64,000 nucleotides of DNA from Typha latifolia. Its lineage: Eukaryota > Streptophyta > Magnoliopsida > Poales > Typhaceae. Positions 51,686 through 63,994 of the stretch are shown in pieces (the stretch's first letter is position 1; each line of letters starts with the position of its first letter). The stretch spans positions 22,842,704 through 22,906,703 of the forward strand of contig CM034099.1 in the NCBI GenBank assembly GCA_019914945.1, in the 5' to 3' direction. The notes under the pieces were generated by a model. That model was not told the DNA's origin and ran no database searches. It worked only from the letters and a program-made list of their open reading frames with translations. A program made the translations under genes and the position numbers.

Positions 51686-52315
51686 TAGAAATGGGAGATG
51701 CCGATAATTGAATTAATCGATAGCTTTTCTAATCAGTAGTCTATTAGTATCTTGTGATATTTGCTCCATGAAATCTAACATTATTATGGGTTGCAGCTAA
51801 CTAATTAACCAGGAGTTCGAACTAATGAAGTCAGATACCTTTCAGCCACTGGGATTTTATAAACACAAATGTGCCTACCTAATTAAGTACAGTAACTGGA
51901 TTAAATTCCCATCACATCTATTAATTCGAAGGACAAGCATGGCTTAATCCCTATATCATCACCACTCTTCTTATAATTATTTGTCGTACCGTGTCGAATT
52001 TTAATTTGTAAAATAAGGGTCAATTTAGCAGTAACAAGCTTGTTGCATTCAAAGCTTTAATTAAGAAAAATAAAACAATCTGATTAAAGAGAAGCCTACA
52101 AATCTCGCGATGGTTGCATGCAGGAAGCGTACCTTGTGGAAGGAGATGGTTATGAAGTGCCCAAATGGTCCAATTGGCCCAATTGGCTTTAGAGCTTGCA
52201 ATCTTTGTGGAATTGGATTTGGCTGCGTTTTATAATGTGTATGAATGACAACAAGAGGTGCAGGACGGAGAAAGAAAGCATTGTTAACGAGAAATGAGGC
52301 TCGAAAAATGCACCA
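51686..52315. other. Spacer inside the FAR/PARN duplication patchwork
   Basis: About 630 bp without recognisable exon. A long minus ORF at 52061-52639 covers part of it and runs into PARN fragment 2, but its sequence is low-information and unlike any family I know. Confidence 0.4.
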
Positions 52316-52747
52316 CAAAAATATTGGCAAGTATAATTGTAGACCCAGCAGAAATAATCCTGCTAAGAGCAGTTCCGCAGCCCAAGCTCGATCTAAATGC
52401 CAACAACCGCATTCCAAGATGGCCAATGCATAAATTTGACGAAAGATCAGCAACCCAAACTCGATCCAAACACTAACAAGAGCATCACAGGTTAAATTGA
52501 TGTAACAAATATGCAGCTCCATTTGGCAACCAAGATCATCAAGAAGGCACAATTCCAAAATAATTCTTTGAATGGATCGGTAGGATGCTCCAACCAACCT
52601 AGCAATAGCAATAGCAAAAGAAAGACGGTACCTGCCCAAATTAGTTGCTTATTGGATTCCGGGTTTCTTCCCACAACCTGCTTGTGAGCAGCTGAAAGGA
52701 TATCCTCACTTAACTGTCAATGCTGATTCCAGAATATTAGGCCCCTC
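52316..52747 (-). pseudogene. Copy of PARN 3' end (fragment 2)
   Basis: Matches parent 54833-55350 over most of its length (AACCCAGCAGAAATAATCC, ATGCAGCTCCATTTGGCAAC, TTCCCACAACCTGCTTGTGA). It lacks about 75 bp present in the parent (55170-55247), which removes part of the last exon including the stop region. Homology ends abruptly at 52747, where an LTR begins. Non-functional. Confidence 0.87.
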
Positions 52748-53288
52748 TGTTGAAGTTTGGGTTAAATTCAGATTTCAGTATTTTGCAGGCTTGCTGTGCC
52801 AGTGCATTTGAACACCCCCAGGACTCGTTCTAACGCAGTTTCCAGACAGAGGCTATTGATGCAGGCGTTCGATCGCGAATCTAAACCCGAGAGCAAACTT
52901 GATGTAGGTGTTCGAATCCTGTTCTAACGCTAGTCTGCATTTTGTATTAGAATTTCTGAGCGCGTTCAAACGCGTCCCGCAGAAATCTCCAACTTGAATT
53001 AGCTCTATAAATAGAAATGTTGAGTTTTAGGGTTTAGTGTGGATATTTTGTAAGAGAGAAAAACTTGTAGGGAATAACCACCATTATTTAGAGTGGGATT
53101 AGAATTGTAAACTCTTTGCATTTAGATATTTACATAATGAATTAAAGATTGCTCCACTCGTGGACGTAGGCACATTGTCGAATCATATAAATCTTGTCTC
53201 TTCCCTCTTTTCTCTTTGTGGTTTGCATTTATTTAGTGTTCTTATTTGTGATTAGTTTGAGTATTAGAAGTTCACTATAATTAACGTC
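52748..53288 (+). mobile_element. Copia-like LTR at duplication junction, no TSD found
   Basis: Starts TGTTGAAGTTTGGG exactly where PARN fragment 2 ends. It has a CTCTATAAATAG promoter-like box at about 53004-53015 and an R/U5-type stretch (GTGGACGTAGGCACATTGTC) common in plant copia LTRs, then ends near 53286, where FAR promoter-like DNA starts. The right end lacks the usual CA, and the flanks differ. Several GTTCGAA or GTTCAAACG motifs lie at 52830-52970. Confidence 0.65.
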
Positions 53289-53790
53289 TTGGATTTGGAA
53301 CATGGAGATATGATACAAATAGGAATAAGTTTGATTCGATTGATCAACTCCATAATAACTTCGATATTGGCAATATTGGAGAAGCATGAGTACAGGCGAC
53401 ATGTCTTTTCTTTCGTCAATCGTAAATTTAATTGCAGAAAACGATGCACTGCCTACATTCTAAAACTCATATTTGCGTTATGCATTCAATGGATATATAG
53501 TTGATCTGCAACTTAATGTTCATGTATTCAAATATACACTTTGAAAGCTTAGATTTTATAGTTTCGTTTAATGGCTCGTGTATATGTACTAAAATACGTA
53601 CTTTGTCAAATTTGTGTACACAGTTTGATTAACAAATTTCCTCCTAACTACTAAGACACGCCATAATTAGCTTAGCTTATTTATTGCCACGGTTTAATTA
53701 GGTTGGCACATAAATACATTAGTGGAGAAACATTGTTGTCTTGAAGAGCATTCACTTGGTGAAATTTCTTAAAGAATGGTAATGAACAAC
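53289..53790 (-). repeat. Orphan copy of FAR2 promoter
   Basis: Near-identical over long stretches to 50022-50540, but with the TATA box altered (GATACAAATAGG) and no coding exon 1 next to it; an LTR occupies that position. Confidence 0.85.
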
Positions 53791-53869
53791 AGCACAATTA
53801 TAAGACATGATTGCATTAAAATTTCTTTTTATTTTTCTTGGTAACATAGGAAGGACTATAAAATTCCTT

Positions 53870-53985
53870 ACTTGCTCTTTGTTTTCATTTCATTTTTGAA
53901 CACGATCTGGGATGTGAATATTGATCAAGTACTCATCCCAATTGATGCACGGGATGTTGACGTTGATCCACCTCTTCTTTTTCCA
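53870..53985 (-). pseudogene. FAR copy 4, exon 10 relic
   Basis: Minus strand reads KKRWINVNIPCINWDEYLIN then IHIP, ending in TGA after a changed tail. It matches the FAR C-terminus ([14 protein letters not shown] in copy 2). No other exon is seen on either side. It shares the unusual KRRW/WIN start with the copy 3 relic, so the two derive from one another or a common parent. Confidence 0.8.
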
Positions 53986-53990
53986 AATGT

Positions 53991-54832
53991 TAAACTAAAT
54001 TTTTTAGCTTAATCTTGAGATTGGACCATGATTTATCGAGTATCAATGTAGCATTAATGAAATTAATACCTGTACTGCGGATATGAGTATGTGGTCAAAA
54101 TATTTCTAGTTCTGCTTACCTTTTGCTACGATTTATCAGTATACATATACATAGATAAACACATGCATTCATACGTACACCCATGTAATGATCTACCATC
54201 TAGGTTTACTTTGATGCTGAATCTTCTTTTTTTCGTTCAGATTAAGAAAATTAATGACTAAATAATTCTAAATGTTAGTATATGGATACATAAAGCTTTT
54301 GTGTTATGAACTATGAAATCCACGAAGAATGGTTACGATGATGCATTATGCTACTGCTGCAAAATAGTTTACACGCAAGACAGATGCTAAGAAGAATGAA
54401 GCATGACATGTTTCATGTTTATTCTAAGATGATAAACTAATTATCATGAAAAATATTAAAACCATTATATGGAACAACCAGTCTCAAGAAAATTAGGCTG
54501 ATTTTTACACTAGAATATTTGTAATTCTTCTATATCTCTAACGAATAATCTATCATAATAGCTTACCTCCTCCTTTCTCATACTTCTGTTATCTCTAGCA
54601 AATATCAGATTACGTATTTAGTGGCACATTAACTAGTTTTGAGCATACATCAGGACAGCCTCTGCGCAGATTTTTTTCGTTCATCGCAGATGATTATACA
54701 AATACAGTATTCTACGATTACACAAATACAGTGGAGGTAGGAAATATAACTCCCTAAAAAAGATATCCAACCCCGATAACAGCTCAACAATTAACAACAG
54801 ATATCAAACTCGAGAGACTCAAAATATAATGT
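53991..54832. other. Spacer between FAR relic and PARN 3' region
   Basis: About 840 bp, AT rich, no ORF of note. Probably anonymous spacer. Confidence 0.45.
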
Positions 54833-55160
54833 AAAAATGTAGCCGAAAGTACAATTGTAAACCCAGCAGAAATAATCCTTGCTAAGAGCAGTTTCACAGC
54901 CCAAGCTCGATCTAAATGCCTACAACTGCATCCCACAATGGCCAATGCATAAATTTGACGAAAGATCATCAGCCCAAACTCGATCCATTCACTAACAACT
55001 ACATCAACGGTTAAATTTATGTAACAAATATGCAGCTCCATTTGGCAACCAAGATCATCAAGAAGGCACAATTCCAAAATAATTCTTTGATGGATCAGTA
55101 GGATGCTCCAACCAACCTAGCAATTGCAAAAGCAAAGACGGTACCTGCCCAAAATAGTTG
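54833..55160 (-). other. PARN 3' UTR / flank, parent of the copied fragments
   Basis: Directly downstream of the PARN stop. Most of it recurs at 50570-50762 and 52316-52637. Polyadenylation point not fixed. Confidence 0.6.
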
Positions 55161-58100
55161 CTATGTACTTGTCATTCTATTTCCAAATAATGATTTGGCA
55201 TAAAGAGAATCTAAGATATCTTCACATGAAACTTCGCGAGAAGATTGCTTCTTGGATTCCAGTTTTCTTCCCACAACCTGCTTGTGAGCAGGTGAAAGGA
55301 TATCCTCAGCTGGACTGTCAGTGCTGCTTGCAGGATATTGGGCCTCTCGGCTACCACAGTTGACTTTTGTCTTCCATGTTATGCCAATTGCTTCAGCCTG
55401 CTCTGCAAACAAAATCTTCGACATGGAAGCACTGCAAATGTCTCTGTAAGTATCATAATTTGCAGCACGTGTATTGCCACCTTCCAAGAGGACAGAGAGA
55501 GGATGCAAAACTGATATGGGATCATCGTTTCTCTCCAATATATCCTTCAAAAGCAAAAAATCATCCACAAACTCCTCTTTGCTGAACTGAATAAGTGCAG
55601 AAGAAGAATCAAGGAAAAAAATTGATGTCACAGAATCTTGACCAAACACTTTGCATACACATTCTCTCAGATCTTTTGGCTTCAACTTGGACGGAAATCC
55701 CCAGACAAGGGCAATGTTTTGGAACACAACAGTAGGATATTTTCTCTTGTAAGCTGGCTCTGGTTTCTCTGTTCCAGTGCTTAGATCAATCACAGTTCCG
55801 CTGTTCCAACTTGGATATAGAAGATTAATGTACTTCTGAATCTTATCATTTTCTGGAAGATTGGCTGGTGGTGAAAGGAGCTCAAATTTGATGCTTAAAT
55901 GACTGCACATCTGAGCAAATACACATCCAGTCATAAAAGCATCGTATCCTGCTTCGTGCTTAGCACCTGAGTTGAAGCAAGATGATCTGCAGGCAAAACA
56001 TTTAGTAAGACCATCCAGTCAAAAGACTCAAAACCAACGGTCTCTGTTGTTATCAGATTTTCATTTAAAGAAAGTAAAATGTCCCCAACATGTTTGTTAC
56101 GTAGTCAAAGACAAAATCAGTTCCCAGAACACAGATTCAATTCTTTCATCATGTTCAGCCTTCCTAAACTTTTCAACAATGCAGGTGATGGTAGAGAAAG
56201 CATCACAAAGACAAGTGATAGGAGTCAAGCACACTTTAACTAAAAGAACGTAAAGCTACAATAAAACAGCAGTCATGAGGGAAGGCATAATTGCACAATA
56301 TAGAGCAAAGAATTGTTACCTACCAGTGAAGTGACTAAATGTAAGTATAGTAGTACACACAGGAAAAGGAACTTATGCTTAAAATTGTGAATTATGTTGT
56401 ACCCTGATTCATCTGTTTGCACTTCAACTTTCACATACAAATTTGAGGCCAAATTCTGGGATGCAGAAGAGACCATGGGGCACAACAAAGAGAAAGCTGA
56501 AGATAGTGATTTGCTTCTTTTCTTCATCAGATATTGAACGGCATGGCTGCTGTTCATAAGATGCTTGGTGTCTATAATGTGTGGGAATTTGTCGTGGACA
56601 GCCAATACAAATTCCTCAATTGATGAAGGCAGAGGGCCAATAAATTTACTATAGATGTGCGCAATATCTGTTTCATGAAAAAGAAGCAACTGAGAGTGAC
56701 ACTCAATAAGTATGTAAATATATGTTATAAGAAAACACAAGCACCTAGAAAACAGTTGTGGCCAACAATCAATTTCTGTTCTGAAACAAGAAGATCTATA
56801 ACATGACGAAATCCCACAGCAGACTTGACCCTTGAGTTTGTGCTCCTTAGTAAACCTTCCTTGACCTCTTTCTGCAACAAAAGAGCCATTGATATTAGTC
56901 TAAACAAGGTGTATGCTCTGCATCAGCCTTACGAGAAGAGCATGGAACCTCCTTTCCCTTGCACAATTTATATTAATAAAGATAAGATTGATAGCACATA
57001 GTCGCAGCATAACTATATAATCTTAGCCAATATTCTGCTCCACTTATGGTCAAGGAAATAATAAAGTTAGCTCTTGGTGTTAGGATCCATGACATTCTCC
57101 AGTTGCAAATCCTTTTTGCTACGTATGTGGAGCAGTGGAGATGGCTCTCCTGCAAATAAATGAGCTCCATATGTGGAGTTGATTCTCCGGTTCTCTGTCA
57201 ACTAAAATGGACTATTGCGAGGATCTAAGTATCTAACTATGTTTCTTTTGCCTGTTACTTCCTTGAATAATCGGCATGTTTAAATAACTAATGGTTGGGC
57301 AGGATTCTTATCCAAACCCATCACCCAAGAAAAACAAATAAAAAATTTAACATCGAGCCAAAACTTTTGGTTTGAGTGAGAAAGTATGCTAGTTTTTAAA
57401 ATGAGATAGATAGACGCTGATGGAGAAATTTTGAATCGTAATTATTTTTAATAATTTTAGTCAAATCATAGATAAATTAGAATTATGTTTATGTGTGGAA
57501 TAAAATTCATTATAGTCATAATAGTGTTTCTAAATCTTTTTTATGCTTAGTTATAAATCTAGAGCGGTATTCCCTAATCTAGAATAAGAAAGTACTACTT
57601 GACTGGAGAAACAAGAGATAGCCTTGACTTGTCTTTAATAATGCAATTTATCCTAATTCAGAAATTTAGAAAATGTCTTTCAACCTAAAATAATGTAAAT
57701 CTGGTATTATGATCCACATAAATCTATCTAGGTTATTGCACATGCTGAAAGGAAAATTGAAATAAGTTTAACTGAATTTCTTATATTTTCTTACCATCAA
57801 AGATGCTTTATCCTCATTAGTGTCTGTATACACTACTCTCTTCTGCCATGTATCATCCTCACCAAGTGTACGAACATATACAAGGTCCCTGAAATGTTTT
57901 CTTAAAACCTGAGGATCAAAATACTATCTGTTAGCAAAAAGTTCAATAATACTTTGTCCTATTAAAATTTTTTAAAAGTTCAATAATGTATTATAAATAA
58001 TTACCAGTCGAATTAACTTCAGTTGATGTGAGCTGAACCCATCAAGTAAAACTGCTGGACGCATCTTAAAGAAAACTGTCTGAAATTGAAATTTGTTGCA

Positions 58101-59834
58101 TTTAAGGTTTTCTTCCAGATGATAGCCCTCACTTGGATTTCTGAATATTCCATCACGCCACTCATTAAATCTAGCTTTCATCCTTTCAGTGAAAAGAAGA
58201 TCAGCAGTACTCACTATTGGTATGTCCCCATGTTCTTCCAAAGACTGTAAAGATGAAGCTAATTCATCTTTGTATGCTGATGATAATTTCCCAAGAGCAT
58301 CTTCCTCTTGTGCACTGGATAAATAAGATATTCCTGAGATATCCAATAGCTGTAAATACATGGATAAACTAAGAATATCTTGAACGCAGAGGAAAACACG
58401 AATGCCCTACTGAACTAGGTTATTCTGTGACATTTGACCATATCTTGCTGAATAACATATGCATAGGACTAAAGTGGAATAAGGAAGCAATAATCATGCA
58501 ATAATAACAACACAAAATAGGCAAGAAATCATTTCAGTTTCAGGAAACACCTTCATGTATGCATGCATTAAAATCAAACTGGTACTTAGCCAGGAAGTCA
58601 ATTGACGTTGTCTGGCATAGAAAATCATATGATGGCCCATCAATTGGAAGCTCTTTTCTGGGGAATATATAAAAATTGTGCCTGCAAAATGAAAGAAACA
58701 TCTCAGACATCAAATTTCATGGATGAATCAAAAGAACACCTCTAAGAACCACAGTGTACTACATATTTAGACATAGAAAAGGTTCCATATATATATCAAT
58801 GTTTTCAATTTTCTTTTCTATTCTAAATCTGCAAAATCCAAAAATCAATATTCTTCCAAAACTTGCATAAAAACGTGCGAAGGAAACAAAAATAAGAATT
58901 AAGCACGGATTTTTCTGTTCAAAACACCAAATCCACTGAAAACCAATCAACATTGCGGCGACCAAGATTGCTGGAGAGAAAGAATTTTCCAAAAAAATCA
59001 TCTTTTTTCAGCTCGCTTTCCAGTTCTCTTCACAGCAACTAATCCAAAACCCAAAATCAACGAGCTATAAACAGACCGAATATAAACAAGGAAACATTAA
59101 AGAACACATGGATGGGCGATATTTAAAATCCAAGCATTACATATAAATTAAACACCACTTTATCGGTGTTTAATTTTCTGTTCTTTGGAGGTATGCAAAC
59201 AGAAAATAATAATCACCTCCAAAATTTGTACAAACCAGTGTAAACTTGTTTAAAAAACCAAATATCAGGAATCAAGATCCAAATTTGCTGCTCAAAATAC
59301 CAAATTCAGTATAAAAAAAAGATTCCAAATTATTGCAAGAATTGGCAAAGAAATATCATTTTTACTCAATTCTCTTTCACTTTTCTTCTAGTTAACTAAT
59401 CAAAACCCTAAAGCCTAACGAGCAATAACCCAATCAAAGATATAAACAAATGATCCAATAGCTCACGGATGTGCGACGAAGGAGGCCTTGGACGCATCCC
59501 ACCTAAAGGGGCAAACGCCAAACTGCACCACCGCAAACTTCTCAGCGGAATCCTTCACTTTGAGATAGCGCACGTCGGAGCGGTCGAACTCGAAGGCGTC
59601 CCTCCACGGGGCGCTCGTCACGCCTGTCATCTCGAGATCGACGGCGACGAAGTCCGCCTCTCGGACTCGGACACGGAGGTTATCCAAAGCCGGCTCGAAG
59701 TTGGACCTCGTCACCTTCCTGACAGCCACGCCGCCGGCGGAGGAAGAGGACGACGAGAAGGGGCGGATGAGAGGCAGAGAACGAGCTAGGGCTAGGGTTT
59801 TGGAACGCGACCAAAGTAGCCATTGGCTCCTCAT
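55161..59834 (-). CDS. PARN: PARN-like poly(A)-specific ribonuclease
   Basis: Seven exons: 59834-59467, 58681-58551, 58333-58005, 57908-57795, 56871-56745, 56667-56403 and 55986-55161, joining in phase to 719 aa. The four DEDD nuclease residues are visible: Asp66 and Glu68 in AVDLEMTG, the Asp in GHNCFLDIAH, and the His/Asp pair in GAKHEAGYDAFMTG. The enzyme removes poly(A) tails 3' to 5'; the related Arabidopsis AHG2/PARN acts on mitochondrial mRNA poly(A). Residues 1-35 are Arg/Ser/Leu rich with no acid, typical of a mitochondrial or plastid leader. The C-terminal ~270 residues (exon 7) include the RNA-binding-like part. For exon 7, the acceptor at 55987-55988 is preferred; the nearer one gives a stop. 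Its 3' end has been copied twice into the FAR array. Confidence 0.92.
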
Positions 59835-60948
59835 CGCCGTCTCATACCCTTTTGGAACGCGGAGGGAGAAGACACGGAGGAGGGAGGGAGGTGATGGGAT
59901 TCCGGTTCAAGCTCATTTATATGCTTCGAGTCACAAATGAGTTGCTGGGCCCTCCGATTACCTCGAGATTCGCAAACCGAGGCCCAATATAAATTAATTA
60001 GAGCGAATTACACTTGCCTACTAAATACTAACTCTGCTTTATTTTAGATTTAATAATTTTGGATCAAAACACGCTTGAATGGAGAAAAATATAAATACTT
60101 TACCGTCATCAGGTTTGACTCAATTTTACAAAACCCCAAGATTTTAATTAAGCACTTAATTAATCCTTGGTCTTGACTAAAATATAACCATTATCTTTTT
60201 CATCATGTTCAAATTAGAGACCAAATTTATAGATACTTATTAGAGACAAACTTGTAAAAGATTAAATAAGTTTTCCAATACATTTAATGCTCGTTTGATT
60301 TGAGTCTAATCCATAAACTCGATTATTTTTTAGTTTTGACTTTTTAGAGACTAAACTTAATTAGATATAATAAAGATAAAAAATAATTTAGTTAGTGAAC
60401 CAGATTAAAGGTCATTGAACCAATTCAAGGGAGAGGTTCTAAACTCAAAACAAATAGAGAATTAAATAATACCAATTATATTTTAAATAATAAAAAAATA
60501 AAAAATATATTGAATAGATATATGTTCTCTAATATCTTTGTCATTTAAAATCTTATCTTTAGATACATCAAAAAATATATTCAATTTTTTACAACTTTAT
60601 TTTTAATAAAAATATTCAAATTCGATCCATGTTTCATCAAATATGATAAAAAAAATAATAATAATTACACTTTAATCGAAATCTAATTAAATTTAAGTGC
60701 TTAAGTTAAAAATATATAAAGGTTTTGTGAAATGTAGTCAAACACGAGGGGGTAAAATTTAATTAAACCAATAAAATAATTTGCAAGTTAATTTTATTCT
60801 ATAATCACCTCAGTAAAACTAGACTCAATGCTGCTTGCAAACAAAGAATGCTAAATATATCACAATACTATTCTCTGATAATAATACTGTGAAGTTAAGA
60901 GACTAGATATTGTGAACTCTAATACATTGGCATATATTTATGAAAACT
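59835..60948. other. Intergenic between PARN and CslE
   Basis: About 1.1 kb. The left ~100 bp are GC rich (PARN leader/promoter); from 60000 on it is very AT rich with no ORF. No gene is seen. Confidence 0.55.
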
Positions 60949-61966
60949 TCAAACTATAGGTATCAAGCATGCCAACAATACGAAGCCAAGAGATACAACT
61001 GTGATGGAGGAGGGCAGGCTGCCTTTATCTCTCCTAAAGAAGAGTGCTTCGTAGATAGGGATATTGGCAGCTACTATTATTCCGCACAGGATAACTTGAA
61101 CTAAGAATTGATCAACAATTCTAGTATCCATCGCCACTCTTCTCAATCCACCAAACAGACACAGAAGGTTGAGCAATGCAACAGTCGCTATGATCACGAA
61201 CATCGAGGACGACGACCCGAACTCCATCATCTCCTGCTCGTATCTCTTCGACGCATCGTCGCTGCTCGTCTTCGTCGTGATCGCGAACGCCATTTTCGAT
61301 ACCCCTAGCAACTTGAGCCAGGCCTCAATGGTGGCATAGAGGTATGAGCTGATCCTTTTTATCATCCAAATCCTTTGAAGATTCCACCATCCACGCAGTG
61401 TGTCTCCACATCTTAGTGACTCGATCAAGCTGTACGTGTATTTGCCAATCGCAACGTAGGCAAAGGGGATGAACCATGGGCTAGTTACCTAATTTTGTCA
61501 TCAAATTTAGAAGGCTATACATGCCAAAAAAAACAGTGATTTGAAAGAATATGAGAGAGGTCCTTGTCACCTTTGGGAAAAAGGAGATGCCATGGAGGAG
61601 ACCAAGAGAAGGAACAACAACATAGTGGAGAGTTGGGAAGGAGTTGGGAGCCCACAAGCCGAAGATGCTGTAGCCCATTTGAAGGCCCAGCTTGAACTTT
61701 CCACGGCCCACTAAGAAAGGACAGTTCTTGGACAGAAAGATTTGGAAATTCCCCTCGCTCCATCTCTTGTGCTGCACCAATGCCTGTTCTAGTGTTGTTG
61801 GTCCCACACCCAAGAAGCCTTTCCTCGGAGGATTAAAGTAGATGGATTTCCACCCCCTGCAGTGGATTGCCAGTCCTGTGAGGACATCCTCCACTGGGCA
61901 TCCATATTTCAATCCGATCTGCAAATTATTTCCCATAATTAGCTTAACTTTGATATATCTATATAC

Positions 61967-62018
<52 letters not shown>

Positions 62019-63994
62019 CATTTCCCCACTGGGTGTTATGTTCGTAGGTGCAAGTAGCAAGAGACTTGGCTATCTCTTCCACCTCTTGAACACTTTCTCC
62101 TGCTTTCCTCTTAACTCCTTTGTTCCAGTCTTCCTTGTAGTCTTTGCTATAGCTTCTCCCACAGAGGATATCCCTTCTGTGGAAGCATCCAGTGCCAATA
62201 TAGAGAGTGCCACCCCAACTATCTAAGCCATGATGCTCCACCTAAGCCCCATCAAGTACAATATTAACAGCATATATAGTATATGTAGATGATGGCTTTA
62301 AAATTGTTAATTACCAACCTGGTTGACAGTATTGAAAGAACTGCCGTATAAATCATTCTTTGTTAGGTTGTTGCAGTTCTGAGGATACTGTACGAATCCA
62401 ATGCTGTGGCCCATCTCTTCATCTAAGAAGAAGCAGAGAGCATCTCTGATAGAGTCGAAATTGTTGGAGTACATGTCGCAGTCCACGTTTAGGATGAGAG
62501 GGCTGTTGCTTATCACTGATGACACCCTTAACTGTGTATTCATTAGTTTAGAGGGAAAATTTTAGCTGAGTTAAGAAGATGGTAAGTAATTAACTTTTAG
62601 GACAAAGTTGTGACGAGGCAAAGATTAATTTACCAATGCGTTCATGGCTCCAGCTTTGAAGTTGTGGTGACTTTCAGGTCTCTTCTCACGTGCCATGTAC
62701 ACCAGTGTTGGTAGCCGTTCTCCGTCGTTGTCGGTTGCAGTTTGCTCCTTTCCATCAATCAAAACCTACCAAAGAAAATAATAGTGATAATAATTACATT
62801 GTTGAAATGTATCATACTTCTTTTGTCTATACATAGTTTTTATGGATAAATTTAAACTGCAGTAACTTGATTTCTATATGGCGTCCACCTGAACAATGGG
62901 GTGATGATCTCTAGAGCTCACTTTGGCATCCCATTCAGAGAATCCTTTATGCTTTCCTTTATGTTCTTCAGGAATCTTGCCTAAGATCACAACAGAACCA
63001 ATGCGATTCACCATCCCTTCATACAGGTCCTGCAACATATATAGAAAAAACAAGTCAACTTGTTCTCGTAATTAACCTTCTTTCTTTTACTTTTACTTCT
63101 TATTAGATATCTTGTTACCTTCATGAGAGACCAATCTTTGCCCTTGGAGTCACACGTGCCATGAGAGACATCCAACTCGGAGAAGTAGGCAGAAGGAGAC
63201 CTGGGCTCCACCTGATACCTCTTGCAGAATGGAAGCCAATGCTTTGCAAACTGGGATGCCTCCCAAAGAGCGTAGAACGTGAGAACAGAGCCGCCGTCGT
63301 CGGAGAGGTAGACGCTTAGCTTCTCCGGCGGGTAGTTGTAAGCCATGACGGATAGAACTGTGGAGATGACAAGGCTCGGCGGCTCTGCGACCGGGTCAGC
63401 AGTGCATACAAATATATCCACGCCGGGCAATTTGGCTTCGTATCTGTCCCACAATGGCATTTGAAAACGTTAGAATTCTGGTATATATATACATATATAT
63501 TTATATCATCTAGTCCTCCTTTTATGGGTATACCTATAAAAATAAAAATCATCCCCCCCCCCCCCTGATATTGTATATAGCTTTTAATAACAAATGTTTT
63601 TTATTTGCAAGGTAAGAGAAGGGGAGAAAGAAAGAGGGTATTTTTGTTGTAAAAATAAGAAATATAATTTGAAGGGAAAAAGTGAACAAAATCAACTCAT
63701 CAATAGATTTGCAACTTAGAACCTTTGTGAGAGTTTATCTTTGAAGGTGGACCGATATATGGGATTCCACCGCACGGATTGGGTGAGGATCCAGTAGAAG
63801 CCATACCAGAGCTCAGCTCCCAAAAGCCCAACCCAAAGCCATTTCCCTCCTCTTCCTTCTCCTGGCATATGAGTCACTCTATACAACCATATCAAACTTA
63901 TCCCCACTAACATCGAGCTAGCATACAATCTATAAGCAATTCTTCCCTTCGCCTTCTCTGTTGCAAAGAGAGACTCTTCGCTAGCCCCACGCAT
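60949..63994 (-). CDS. CSLE: Cellulose synthase-like protein E
   Basis: Eight exons: 63994-63723, 63443-63119, 63029-62889, 62765-62634, 62531-62319, 62241-62017, 61918-61571 and 61488-60949, giving 731 aa, the usual CslE length. Glycosyltransferase family 2 motifs are complete: DD at 139-140 (YLSDDGGS), DCD at 307-309, the third Asp in CPVEDV (447) and QHKRW at 485-489. Two N-terminal and several C-terminal hydrophobic segments ([38 protein letters not shown]) fit a Golgi or plasma-membrane multispanning enzyme. CslE proteins are thought to make a non-cellulosic wall glucan; the product is not settled. The exon 6 donor abuts a long (GA)n tract. The ATG is six bases from the window edge, so the promoter is not visible. 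Confidence 0.94.
61971..62014. repeat. (GA)22 tract abutting CslE exon 6 donor
   Basis: AG dinucleotides run up to the donor GT of CslE exon 6 (62015-62016), so on the sense strand the intron opens with GT followed by a long (CT)n. Confidence 0.95.

Noticed and set aside
52061..52639. 192-aa minus-strand ORF
   Set aside because: It lies partly over PARN fragment 2, which is non-coding flank in the parent, and resembles no family.
55961..55968. Alternative acceptor for PARN exon 7
   Set aside because: It gives a stop within three codons; the acceptor 20 bp upstream (55987-55988) restores GAKHEAGYDAF in frame.
61481..61570. Read-through of CslE intron 7 (open for about 30 codons)
   Set aside because: It runs to a stop and would lose the C-terminal membrane segments; a GT-AG intron of 82 bp restores the family sequence.
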